A stretch of DNA of 64,000 nucleotides from CAYQQU01 sp964419545 (lineage in GTDB: Bacteria; Bacteroidota; Bacteroidia; Chitinophagales; Saprospiraceae), in contig CAYQQU010000003.1 of assembly GCA_964419545.1 (NCBI GenBank), forward strand, positions 62,001-126,000, given 5' to 3'. Shown here in pieces: positions 8,644-17,344 of this stretch (positions within the stretch are counted from its first letter, which is position 1; each line of letters opens with the position of its first letter). The notes under the pieces are model-generated. The model was not told the DNA's origin. It searched no databases and saw only the letters and a program-made list of their open reading frames with translations. Both the position numbers and the translations under genes were made by a program.

Positions 8644-10332
8644 ATGAACAGCCCGGATAGATATCGCCGTTCGCCGTCCCTGGTGGCGCGCTATGAAAAA
8701 GTGTTCCGGGTTTTGTTCAAATACGGCTTCGAAGACCTCCTGGCGCATCCGCCGTTCAATCGCTTTTTGCCGACTACCGGGCGGTGGACCCTCCGCCGCA
8801 ATGGGCGCCTGATCACCGATTTTACGCGTTATCAGCGCATCCGTATGGTGTGCGCGGAGCTGGGTACTACTTTTATCAAATTCGCCCAGATCGCCAGCAA
8901 CCGGCCCGACTTGCTCCCCGAAGAGCTGATCACGGAACTGACCAGCTTGCAGGACCGCGCGCCGGTGGTGGGGCCGGACGCCATTCGGCAGGCCGTCATC
9001 GAAGAACTGGGCAAACCGCCCAAAGAACTGTTCGAGGATTTTAACTACGAACCCATCGCCTCCGCTTCCATGGCGCAGGTGCACCGGGCTCGCCTGCGGG
9101 GCGGCAAAGACGTGGTGCTGAAGATCCAGCGGCCGGGAATCGCCCGGACCATCGACGAGGATATCGCCATCCTCAAACAACTGGCGCAGATCATCGAAAT
9201 GTATTTCCCGCAGTACGACGCCTTCCAGCCGGTGGAATTGGTGAAAATGTTCGAAACGACCATCCGCAAAGAGCTGCGCTTCAGCCTGGAGGCGTTGAAC
9301 CTGCGCCGCTTCCAGGAAAACTTTCGCGGCAATCCCGATATCTACCTGCCCGACTACTATCCCGAATACTCTACCGATCGCATCATCTGCCTGGAATTTA
9401 TCGAAGGCGTAAAGATCACCGACCTGGAAGCGCTTTCCAGGATCGGCCTGACGGGGCCGGAACTCGCCCGCAAAGGGATCGGACTCTACTTCGAACAGGT
9501 GTTCGACCACGGGTTCTTTCACGCCGATCCGCATCCGGGCAACATCTTCGTGATGCCCAATCGACGCGTCTGTTTTATCGATTACGGCATGATGGGATCG
9601 GTGGCGGAAAACGACAAGGAACTGCTGGGCGATCTGTTGCTGGCCATCCACGAACAAAACGTCGACGCCCTGAAAAAGGCCTTGCTCCGCTTTTGCACGG
9701 ACCCCCAGTCCGTCAACGTCAAAAACCTGGAATACGATATCCTCATCTTTTTCCAGGAATACACCAATATGACGATCGACGAGATCGAAGGCGAGGCCAT
9801 CATCGAGACTCTCAACGCGCTTTTTTTCAACTACCACATCAAGGTGCCGCCCAACCTCCTGCTCCTGCTCAAGGCGCTCGTTATTATTGAAGGCGTCGGA
9901 CTGACGCTGGATCCGCAATACAACATCATCGAAAATATCGCCCCGTACGTACGCCGCCTGCTGGCTCGAAAGTACGCCCCGTACAAGCTGGCGCAGTACA
10001 CCTACAAGGCGGTCGGCGATTTTTCCAAAATGGCATTCAATCTTCCGGAAGACATCGACGTTATCCTGCGTAAGCTGCGGGACGGAAAACTCCACATCGA
10101 GTTCGAACACAAAGGGCTCGACACCCTCTACCAGAAAATGGAGATCGTATCGAACCGCATCGCTTTCGCCTTGCTGGTGATGGCGCTCATCCTGGGGTCG
10201 TCGATCATCGTCATCGCCCAGGTGCCGCCGCTGATCGGCAGTATTCCGCTGCTCGGCGTAGTGGGCTTTGTGCTTTCCGGCCTGCTGGCGCTGCGCCTGA
10301 TCTTCTCCATCATCCGGCACGGAAATTTCTGA
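8644..10332 (+). CDS. ABC1/UbiB-family atypical protein kinase-like protein
   Basis: 562 residues from ATG 8644 (GTG 8641 directly before it is also possible). Family landmarks are present: a KxGQ-type motif in KFAQIASNRPDLLP near residues 75-90, an alanine-rich nucleotide loop ASMAQVHRA (about 140), the catalytic Lys in VVLKIQRP, the DPHPGN catalytic loop and an FIDYG metal-binding motif. Two C-terminal hydrophobic segments (about 505-555) anchor it in the membrane. UbiB proteins are needed for isoprenoid quinone biosynthesis or handling of lipid precursors in other bacteria; whether this copy serves menaquinone here is inference. Its stop is 6 bp from that of the converging gene. Confidence 0.9.
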   Translation: MNSPDRYRRSPSLVARYEKVFRVLFKYGFEDLLAHPPFNRFLPTTGRWTLRRNGRLITDFTRYQRIRMVCAELGTTFIKFAQIASNRPDLLPEELITELTSLQDRAPVVGPDAIRQAVIEELGKPPKELFEDFNYEPIASASMAQVHRARLRGGKDVVLKIQRPGIARTIDEDIAILKQLAQIIEMYFPQYDAFQPVELVKMFETTIRKELRFSLEALNLRRFQENFRGNPDIYLPDYYPEYSTDRIICLEFIEGVKITDLEALSRIGLTGPELARKGIGLYFEQVFDHGFFHADPHPGNIFVMPNRRVCFIDYGMMGSVAENDKELLGDLLLAIHEQNVDALKKALLRFCTDPQSVNVKNLEYDILIFFQEYTNMTIDEIEGEAIIETLNALFFNYHIKVPPNLLLLLKALVIIEGVGLTLDPQYNIIENIAPYVRRLLARKYAPYKLAQYTYKAVGDFSKMAFNLPEDIDVILRKLRDGKLHIEFEHKGLDTLYQKMEIVSNRIAFALLVMALILGSSIIVIAQVPPLIGSIPLLGVVGFVLSGLLALRLIFSIIRHGNF

Positions 10333-10338
10333 TGCCGG

Positions 10339-13053
10339 TCATTGCATCTGGAACGGCAGCCCCGGCGTAAAGGGGATGGCGTGCTCCAGGTCGAGCTCGG
10401 CGCGGAACGTCTCGAAATCTTCGCGGTAGATCTCGAACCCGCGGTCCTTGAACATGTGGATCATCTTCTTATTGGCGGCCAGCACCGAAGCGTAGATCCG
10501 CTTGATGCCGCGGTCGCGGGCGATCTCCAGGGCGTAGTCGGTCAGGATGTTGCCGAGGTCCAGCCCCTGGTAGGGGTCGGCTACCACGATGGCGTATTCG
10601 GCTTCCTCGCGCCAGGCGTCGGCGATGATGCGCACTACGCCCATCATTTTTTTCTTGCCGTTTTCTTCCATCACGGCGATGATCGCCATTTCCCGGTCGT
10701 AGTCAATCTGGGTGAAGCGCGTCAGGAATTCGTGCGTCACCTTGGGGACGAAGCCGAAAAACCGGAAGTATAGCGACTGATCGGAAAGGTTGTCGAACAA
10801 TTCGGCTTCCATCGGTTCGTCTTCCGGCCGGATGGGGCGCATCACGATCTCCTGGCCGTTGCGCAGCGTGGTGGTGGTGATGTATTTCTCCGGATAAGGA
10901 GAGATGACGAGGTGCTCGTACGGCTGGTCCTGGCGCCGCGGGTGGTAGTGGTCCAGCACGATGTGCGAGTCGAGAACGATACCGCCGTGTTCGTCGGCTA
11001 CGAAGGGGTTGATGTCGATCTCGGCAATTTCCGGAAAATCCATCACGAGGTAAGCGAACTTACACAGCATGAAGGCCAGCTCTTCGAGGTCGACGCCGGG
11101 CATGCCGCGGTATCCTTTCAGCAGCGGGTAGATCTGAGTATTCTGGATAATGCGGCGGGCCAGCGCCATGTTGAGCGGCGGCAGGCCGAGGTCCGTATCG
11201 CGAAAGACTTCTACGCCTACGCCGCCGCGCCCGAAGGCAATGACAGGGCCGAAGATGGGGTCTTTTTTGGCGCCGATGAGCAGCTCGAAGGTTTTCCGGA
11301 TCATTGATTCTACCAGAATGCCTTCGATATGAGCGTCGGGGCGTGCTCTTTTGACGGAGCTCATGATCGCGTCAAAGGCCTTTTTGACTTCCTCCTGGTT
11401 GCCGATATTCAGTTTTACCCCTCCGACGTCCGTTTTGTGACCGATATCGGGTGAGGTGATTTTCATGACGACGGGATAGCCGATCTTTTCCGCGAAAGCG
11501 ACGGCTTCTTCCGGGCTGTCGCATACTTTATTCTCACTGATCGGGATCTCGTAGCATTGCATCAGTTCTTTGGCTTCGCTCTCCGTCAGTTGTTTGCGTT
11601 TGGCTTCGAGTACCTGCCGGATGATGCGCCAGGCGCCGTCGCGGTTGGGAATGAAGCGATGGGGCACTTCGGGCGGCGTCTCGTAGAGCATTTCCAGGTT
11701 GCGGGAATGGTGGTGCATCCGCAGGAAGACGTCGACGGCGCTTTCCGGATACCGGTAGTTGGGGATCTTGCCGGCTTCCAGGATCTCGCGGCCTTCCCAG
11801 ACGTCGCGTTCGCCCATCCAGGCGGCCAGGATGGGCTTCTTCGTTTTTTTGGTAGCTTTGATCAACTCTTTGGCGACCTTGGTCGGGTCGGTGACCGCTT
11901 GCGTAGTGAGGATGGTCAGTACGCCGTCCACACCGGGGTCGGCCAGCACGAGCTCCGTCGCTTTGCGAAAGGTCTCCGCCGAGGCGTCGCCGAGGACGTC
12001 CACGGGGTTGCCGTGGCTCCAGTGAGCAGAGAGGAATTCATCGAGTTTGGCCATGGTTTTTTCCGACAATTCGGCCAGGCGGCCGTGATTGCCGATGAGG
12101 TAGTCGGTAGCCAGTACGCCTGGCCCGCCGGCATTGGTCACGATGGCCAGGCGGTCGCCTTTGGGTCGAGGCTGCATCGCCAGGGCCTGGGCGCAGTTAA
12201 AGAGCTGGGCGATGGTTTCCACCCGGATGACGCCGGCCCGTTTGAAGGCGGCGTCGAAGACGTCGTCGTTGCCGGCCAGCGAACCGGTATGCGAGAGGGT
12301 GGCTTTTCCACCCTCGCTGCTCTTACCCGCTTTGAGGACAATGATGGGTTTGGAACGGGCAAAAGCACGGGCCGCGCTCATGAACTTGCGCGCATCCTGC
12401 AGGCTTTCCATATAGATCAGGATGCAGGAGGTGCGATCGTCGGTACCAAAGTAGTCGATCAGTTCGGCGAAGCCGATGTCGATCATCGATCCGATGGAAA
12501 CGAAGTGGCTGAACCCCACGCTTTGCTCCACGGCCCAGTCGAGAATGGAGGTGCACAAGGCGCCGCTCTGAGAAATAAAAGCGATATTTCCTTCGAGCGC
12601 CATCTTGGTGGCGAAGCTGGCGTTGACGCCCAGGTTGGGGTTGATGAAGCCCAGACAGTTGGGGCCGACCAGGCGCATTTTATATTGGCGTGCGGTGGCC
12701 AGTATTTCGTCCACCATTTTTTGCCCCTCCTTGCCGGCTTCTTTAAAACCGGCGGAGATGATCAGGAGCCCGCCGACGCCCGCTTCGCCGCATTCCTGCA
12801 CGATGCCCGGCACCGTTTTGGCCGGTGTGCAGATCACGGCGAGGTCAACCCGCTCCGGTACTTCACTGATGCGCTGGTAGGCTTTCTGACCCTGGATTTC
12901 GGAATGCTTGATATTGACGGGGTAGATTTTACCCTTGAAATCCGAGTGCGTGAGATTGTACATCACGGCGTAGCCGACGCTCTCTTTTTTGTCGGACGCC
13001 CCGATGGCGGCGATGGTTTTGGGTTTAAATATTTTATCAAGCTGTTTTATCAT
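10339..13053 (-). CDS. Pat-like bifunctional acyl-CoA synthetase (NDP-forming)/GNAT acetyltransferase
   Basis: 904 residues. Order: CoA-binding Rossmann domain (about 8-130), succinyl-CoA ligase-like domain with the phospho-histidine segment SHTGSLAG, ATP-grasp domain (about 480-700) and C-terminal GNAT domain (about 735-890). This is the architecture of bacterial Pat/YfiQ protein lysine acetyltransferases and of acetate-CoA ligase fusions. The phosphorylatable His is kept, unlike in some Pat enzymes. In the GNAT motif A, where acetyl-CoA is gripped by Q-x-x-G-x-G, the sequence is QGLDLG, so a Gly is replaced by Asp; the neighbouring paralogue has the canonical QGQGLG. Acetyltransferase activity may therefore be lost. 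It follows its paralogue on the minus strand after a 321-bp gap. Confidence 0.9.
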   Translation of the reverse strand: MIKQLDKIFKPKTIAAIGASDKKESVGYAVMYNLTHSDFKGKIYPVNIKHSEIQGQKAYQRISEVPERVDLAVICTPAKTVPGIVQECGEAGVGGLLIISAGFKEAGKEGQKMVDEILATARQYKMRLVGPNCLGFINPNLGVNASFATKMALEGNIAFISQSGALCTSILDWAVEQSVGFSHFVSIGSMIDIGFAELIDYFGTDDRTSCILIYMESLQDARKFMSAARAFARSKPIIVLKAGKSSEGGKATLSHTGSLAGNDDVFDAAFKRAGVIRVETIAQLFNCAQALAMQPRPKGDRLAIVTNAGGPGVLATDYLIGNHGRLAELSEKTMAKLDEFLSAHWSHGNPVDVLGDASAETFRKATELVLADPGVDGVLTILTTQAVTDPTKVAKELIKATKKTKKPILAAWMGERDVWEGREILEAGKIPNYRYPESAVDVFLRMHHHSRNLEMLYETPPEVPHRFIPNRDGAWRIIRQVLEAKRKQLTESEAKELMQCYEIPISENKVCDSPEEAVAFAEKIGYPVVMKITSPDIGHKTDVGGVKLNIGNQEEVKKAFDAIMSSVKRARPDAHIEGILVESMIRKTFELLIGAKKDPIFGPVIAFGRGGVGVEVFRDTDLGLPPLNMALARRIIQNTQIYPLLKGYRGMPGVDLEELAFMLCKFAYLVMDFPEIAEIDINPFVADEHGGIVLDSHIVLDHYHPRRQDQPYEHLVISPYPEKYITTTTLRNGQEIVMRPIRPEDEPMEAELFDNLSDQSLYFRFFGFVPKVTHEFLTRFTQIDYDREMAIIAVMEENGKKKMMGVVRIIADAWREEAEYAIVVADPYQGLDLGNILTDYALEIARDRGIKRIYASVLAANKKMIHMFKDRGFEIYREDFETFRAELDLEHAIPFTPGLPFQMQ

Positions 13054-13091
13054 CTTTCAGTTGTTTTATCTGAAGCAGTAACGACGCTATT

Positions 13092-13118
13092 GTTCCTAAT
13101 TGAAACGCAATTGGGAAC
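13092..13118. promoter_or_regulatory. Inverted repeat in the 321-bp gap between the two Pat-like genes
   Basis: GTTCCTAATTG at 13092-13102 pairs with CAATTGGGAAC at 13108-13118 (11 bp, one G-T pair, 5-bp loop). It lies about 40-65 bp before the start of the downstream minus-strand gene, with no T-tract on that strand, so an operator or leader hairpin is more likely than a terminator. The rest of the gap (13054-13374) shows no gene. Confidence 0.4.
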
Positions 13119-13374
13119 AGACCGTTCACTTTTACATGATACGGAAGATGGGGCATTTTTGCAGCCGCTTCTTTCCGATTTTTGGGGTTGACCTATCGGC
13201 TCATTCCCGGCAAATGGGCAGTTCTCTACCTGGTAAAAAACAAAAATTCGATCTCGCAACCCCAAAGCCGAATTTCCCCCGCCGGCTTCACCTCTCTGGC
13301 TAATAAAAGTTGACGAAGCAGGGGACTGACTTAAGGGGCGAAAAAGTATGAAAAATTGAATTTCCGGAGAGCGC

Positions 13375-16113
13375 TCATTCTTCGCCTTGCCCCTCCTTGC
13401 CGGTTTCTCCGGCCTCGGCGCATATCTCTTTGTGTTCGTCCAGCACAAGTTCCGCATAGTAGGTGGTAAAGTCCGATGACCGGAGCGAGAACCCGCGGGC
13501 GCGGAACATGTGCACCATAATGCGGTTGGCTTTCAGTACGTTGGCGTAGATCTTCCGGATGCCGTATTGGCAGGCGATCTGGATGACGTAATCCGTAAAG
13601 CGGTTGCCCAGCCCCTGGCCCTGCCAGGGGTCGGCCACCACGATGGCAAATTCGGCGGTCTCGTTATCGGCGTCGGCCAGCAGGCGCACCTCGCCGATCA
13701 TTTTTTTCTTTCCATCCTCTTCCACTTCGGCGATCAGGGCGATCTCCCGGTCGTAGTCGATCTGCGTAGAGCGTTTGAGCAGGTCTTTGGAGGCTTCGGG
13801 GATAAAACCGAAGAACCGGAAATAGCGGGTTTGGTTGGAAAGGAGCTTGAACATCTCCTCTTCCAGCGGCTCGTCTTCCGGCCGGATGGGGCGCAGCAGG
13901 ACGGTCTGGCCATTGGCCATCCGGATGGTCGTTTCGTATTGCTTCGGATAGGGGGAGATCACCAGGTGGCTGTAGGGGCGTTGTTCCTGGCCGCTATAGT
14001 CCGTGTCGAGGATGACGTAGGCGTCCAGCCCCATGCCTCCTTTTTCGTCGATGACGAAGGGGTTGATGTCGACCTCCCGGATCTGCGGGCAGTCGATCAC
14101 CAGGTAGGCAAATTTGTAAAGGATAAACTGCAGGGTGCGCAGGTTCATCTTGGGCATGCCGCGGAAGCCTTTCAGCAACTCGTAGACCATGGTGCCTTTG
14201 ATGATGCGTTTGGCGAGGGCCATGTTCAGCGGCGGGAGTTCGATATTGAGGTCTTTGAAGATCTCGACGGCCACGCCTCCCATCCCGAAAACGATGACCG
14301 ATCCGAATATGGCGTCCTTTTTGGCGCCGATGAGCAGCTCGTAGCGTTTGGTGATCATCTTTTCCAGGGAGACCCCGATGATCCGGGCTTCCGGCCGGCT
14401 TTCCTTTACCGAGCGCATGATCCGGGTGTAGGCTGTGCGGACGGCTTCGTCGGTTTTCAGGTCGAGCACCACCCCGCCGATGTCCGTTTTGAGGCCGATA
14501 TCCGGCGAAACGATCTTCATGACGATGGGGTAGCCGATGGCCCGGGCCGTTTTCACCGCTTCGCGCGCCGACCGGGCGAGGCGGGAGTCGGTAACCGGAA
14601 TATCGTAGAGGGCGAGCAGTTGTTTGGCTTCGGTCTCCGTGAGTTGTTTTCGCCCTTCGGCCAGGGCCTGGTCGAGCATCGCCCGGGCTTCCGCCGTGCG
14701 GGGAGCGAACGTTTTGGGGATGGTGGAAGGCGTTTCGTACAACAGCTCGATATTGCGGGTGTAGCGGTGCATTTTGAGGAAAACGTCCACCGCGCTTTCG
14801 GGGAAATGGTACACGGGAATGTTGCCGGCTTCCATCCATTCGCCGGCGTGCAATTCCGTTTCGCCCATCCAGGAGGCGAGGATGGTTTTCTTCGTTTTGC
14901 GGGCCACGGCGATGAGTTCGCGTTCGATTTGCGCGGGGGTGGTCAGGGCTTGTGGCGTCAGAATGACGAGGATGCCGTCGATGTTGGGGTCGCGAATACA
15001 GACTTCCAATGCCTGGCGGTAGCGTTCGGGCGTGGCGTCGCCCAGCAGGTCGATGGGGTTGCTGCGACTCCAGTTGGGCGGCAATACCTGGTCGAGTTCG
15101 GCGACGGATTCCGGCGAGAGGGTCGCCAGGCGGCCGCCGTGCTGGATGAGGTGGTCGGTGGCGAGCACGCCCGGCCCGCCTGCGTTGGTGATGATGGCCA
15201 GTTGGTTGCCGCGGGGCCTTTTTTGTATCGCGAGAGCCTGGGCGCTGTCGAAAAGCTGGGCGATGGTTTCCACCCGGATGACGCCCGCCCGTTTGAAGGC
15301 GGCGTCGAAGACGGCGTCGTTGCCGGCCAGCGAGCCGGTATGGGAAAGAGTGGCTTTGGCGCCTTCCCGGCTCTTGCCGGCTTTGAGGACGATGATGGGC
15401 TTGTCGCGGGCGAAGGCGCGGGCGGCGCTCATGAAGCGGCGGGCGTCAGATAGCGATTCCATGTAGATCAGGATGCTGGAGGTGTGCGGGGAGTAGCCGA
15501 AATAATCGATTAGGTCGTGAAAGCCGATATCCAGCATGTCGCCGATGGAAACGAAATGACTGAAGCCGACCCGCTGCTCCCGGGCCCAGCCCAGGATGGC
15601 GGTGCACAGGGCGCCGCTTTGCGAGATGAAGGCGATCCTGCCGGGGCGGGCCGTTTTGTCGGCGAAGCTGGCGTTGAGGTTGAGGCCGGGGTTGATGAAT
15701 CCCAGGCAGTTGGGCCCCAGAATGCGCATGCCGTAGCCGCGGGCGATGCGCAGCGTCTCTTCACTGAGGGTGGTTCCCGCACCGCCGATCTCCTTAAAAC
15801 CGGCCGAAATGATCACGAGCCCGCCCACCCCGGCTTCTCCGCACGCCCGGACGACATCCGGAACCGAAGGCGCCGGCGTGGCGATAATGGCGAGGTCGAC
15901 CTCGTCGAAAATGCGCCCGACCTCCGGATAGCACTTCACTCCCAAAATGCTGTTTTCCCGTGGGTTCACCGGATAAACTACGCCCGGATAGCCTTTACCT
16001 ACGAGGTTGTGCATCAGCGCCGAACCTACCGTTCGCGGCTCGTTGGAAGCCCCGATAACGGCAATGGTGCGCGGTTGAAAGATCTTGTCGAGACTTTGGA
16101 ATGCGCTGTTCAT
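13375..16113 (-). CDS. Pat-like bifunctional acyl-CoA synthetase (NDP-forming)/GNAT acetyltransferase
   Basis: 912 residues, a paralogue of the gene downstream over its full length. CoA-binding domain (about 12-135), ligase domain with SHTGSLAG phospho-His segment, ATP-grasp region (about 485-700) and GNAT domain (about 740-890) with an intact acetyl-CoA loop QGQGLGNR. Family members either make acyl-CoA from acid plus ATP (ADP-forming) or acetylate lysines of enzymes such as acetyl-CoA synthetase. The adjacent deacetylase-like gene (16307-17263) makes a reversible acylation pair a reasonable inference, by analogy with AcuA/AcuC of Bacillus. Confidence 0.9.
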   Translation of the reverse strand: MNSAFQSLDKIFQPRTIAVIGASNEPRTVGSALMHNLVGKGYPGVVYPVNPRENSILGVKCYPEVGRIFDEVDLAIIATPAPSVPDVVRACGEAGVGGLVIISAGFKEIGGAGTTLSEETLRIARGYGMRILGPNCLGFINPGLNLNASFADKTARPGRIAFISQSGALCTAILGWAREQRVGFSHFVSIGDMLDIGFHDLIDYFGYSPHTSSILIYMESLSDARRFMSAARAFARDKPIIVLKAGKSREGAKATLSHTGSLAGNDAVFDAAFKRAGVIRVETIAQLFDSAQALAIQKRPRGNQLAIITNAGGPGVLATDHLIQHGGRLATLSPESVAELDQVLPPNWSRSNPIDLLGDATPERYRQALEVCIRDPNIDGILVILTPQALTTPAQIERELIAVARKTKKTILASWMGETELHAGEWMEAGNIPVYHFPESAVDVFLKMHRYTRNIELLYETPSTIPKTFAPRTAEARAMLDQALAEGRKQLTETEAKQLLALYDIPVTDSRLARSAREAVKTARAIGYPIVMKIVSPDIGLKTDIGGVVLDLKTDEAVRTAYTRIMRSVKESRPEARIIGVSLEKMITKRYELLIGAKKDAIFGSVIVFGMGGVAVEIFKDLNIELPPLNMALAKRIIKGTMVYELLKGFRGMPKMNLRTLQFILYKFAYLVIDCPQIREVDINPFVIDEKGGMGLDAYVILDTDYSGQEQRPYSHLVISPYPKQYETTIRMANGQTVLLRPIRPEDEPLEEEMFKLLSNQTRYFRFFGFIPEASKDLLKRSTQIDYDREIALIAEVEEDGKKKMIGEVRLLADADNETAEFAIVVADPWQGQGLGNRFTDYVIQIACQYGIRKIYANVLKANRIMVHMFRARGFSLRSSDFTTYYAELVLDEHKEICAEAGETGKEGQGEE

Positions 16114-16231
16114 AACGCCTGGTTTTGGTTAGGATAGAACGGCTGGTCACAGGCATTCAAGGCCTTGTCCGTCAGGCGCCAATCGGCATTCAATCAGGTA
16201 AATCCGGAAAGCAAGCGCGCAGTTGAAAATT

Positions 16232-16267
16232 GGTCTCTGGTCTTTAGTCTTTGGTCTTTGGTTTTTG
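16232..16267. repeat. Short degenerate TCTTTGG tandem repeat
   Basis: The gap between the deacetylase-like gene and the Pat-like gene contains about five imperfect copies of a seven-base unit (GGTCTCT, GGTCTTT, AGTCTTT, GGTCTTT, GGTTTTT). It lies in non-coding DNA downstream of the deacetylase stop. Its role is unknown. Confidence 0.6.
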
Positions 16268-16306
16268 GGAGGGGCGGGAATGCTAAAGTAAAGCCCCAAG
16301 ACCAAC

Positions 16307-17263
16307 CTAAAACTTCCAGTACGGGCTCAGGTGGACGATAGCGGCGTTGAGGTTCATCTCGTACACCTCGAGCGCGCGCATACCCGATTCGGTCGGGGTC
16401 TCGGAATACGGCATTTCCTGGCCGTTGACGCCGGCCAGGAAGTTCAGCACTCCTTTTTTCATCCATTCTACGTTATAGCCGCCTTCCAGGGTGGCGAAGA
16501 TGCGGTCGAAGCGTTCGCGCAGCACCTTGCCGATCTCGTAGAAGGGGTTGATCGTCACCTTGAGGTCGAGCAGCAGGTCGTACTGGTGCGCGTCGAAACC
16601 GGCGGATACCGCCACGACATCCGGCTGGAACTGTTCGGCCACGGGCAGGAAAGAATAGAACGCGTTGAGGAAGATATCGTCGGCGCTGCCGGGAGGCACC
16701 GGTACGTTGACGGTATATCCCCGGCCGCCGCCCGTGCCGATCTCGTCGGCGAAGCCGTGCCCCGGGAAGGCGGGGTATTGGTGAATGGACCAGTACAGCA
16801 CGTCGTCGCTGCCGTAGAAGATCTCGGACGTGCCGTCGCCCAGGTGCCCGTCAAAATCGAAGATCAGCACCCGCCGGCCGCGGTTGGCCAGCCGCTGGGC
16901 GGCGATGGCGATGTTGTTGAACAGGCAGAAACCGCTGGCGCGGTAGGAGTAGGCGTGGTGGCCCGGCGGGCGCACCAGCGCAAAGTCGTCCGTTTCCGAA
17001 GCCATCACGGTAGCCCCTACCGCGTAGCAGGCCGCTTCGAAACTCCCTGGTGACGTGGTCGTGTCCTGGTCGATATGGGCGCCAACTTTACAGGCGTGTT
17101 CGAGCTTGTCTATGTATTCCCGGGTATGGATCAGTTCCAGGAATTCTCTTCCGTCCTCCAGGACGTCGTCTTCCAGTTCCTGGAAAGCCTCCAGACGCTT
17201 TTTGCTTTCCGGATGCATGCCGGTGTCATGTTCCAGAAAAACGCGGTTGAACAAGAGCTTCAT
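16307..17263 (-). CDS. Histone deacetylase-family (class II/AcuC-like) zinc hydrolase
   Basis: 318 residues from ATG 17263, chosen because the family N terminus (LLFNRVFLEHDTGMHPE) begins there; a longer frame upstream adds 20 residues without homology features. Active-site landmarks: RPPGHHAY (the tandem histidines), DFDGHLGDGT providing the Asp and His zinc ligands, and VSAGFDAH with the third ligand Asp. It should remove acyl groups from lysine side chains or polyamines in the cytoplasm. It lies between the GCS2-CBS gene and two lysine acetyltransferase-like genes on the same strand, suggesting they act on the same targets. Confidence 0.9.
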   Translation of the reverse strand: MKLLFNRVFLEHDTGMHPESKKRLEAFQELEDDVLEDGREFLELIHTREYIDKLEHACKVGAHIDQDTTTSPGSFEAACYAVGATVMASETDDFALVRPPGHHAYSYRASGFCLFNNIAIAAQRLANRGRRVLIFDFDGHLGDGTSEIFYGSDDVLYWSIHQYPAFPGHGFADEIGTGGGRGYTVNVPVPPGSADDIFLNAFYSFLPVAEQFQPDVVAVSAGFDAHQYDLLLDLKVTINPFYEIGKVLRERFDRIFATLEGGYNVEWMKKGVLNFLAGVNGQEMPYSETPTESGMRALEVYEMNLNAAIVHLSPYWKF

Positions 17264-17344
17264 GGGCTTCTTTTCCGTATGGACCGTTTGTCGTGCATCC
17301 GTGCCGGTGTGGCGGTCGATCATGATAATTGCATTTAATGGATT

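Noticed and set aside
16232..16267. CRISPR-like or regulatory array
   Set aside because: The units are seven bases with no spacers; it is only a short degenerate tandem repeat.
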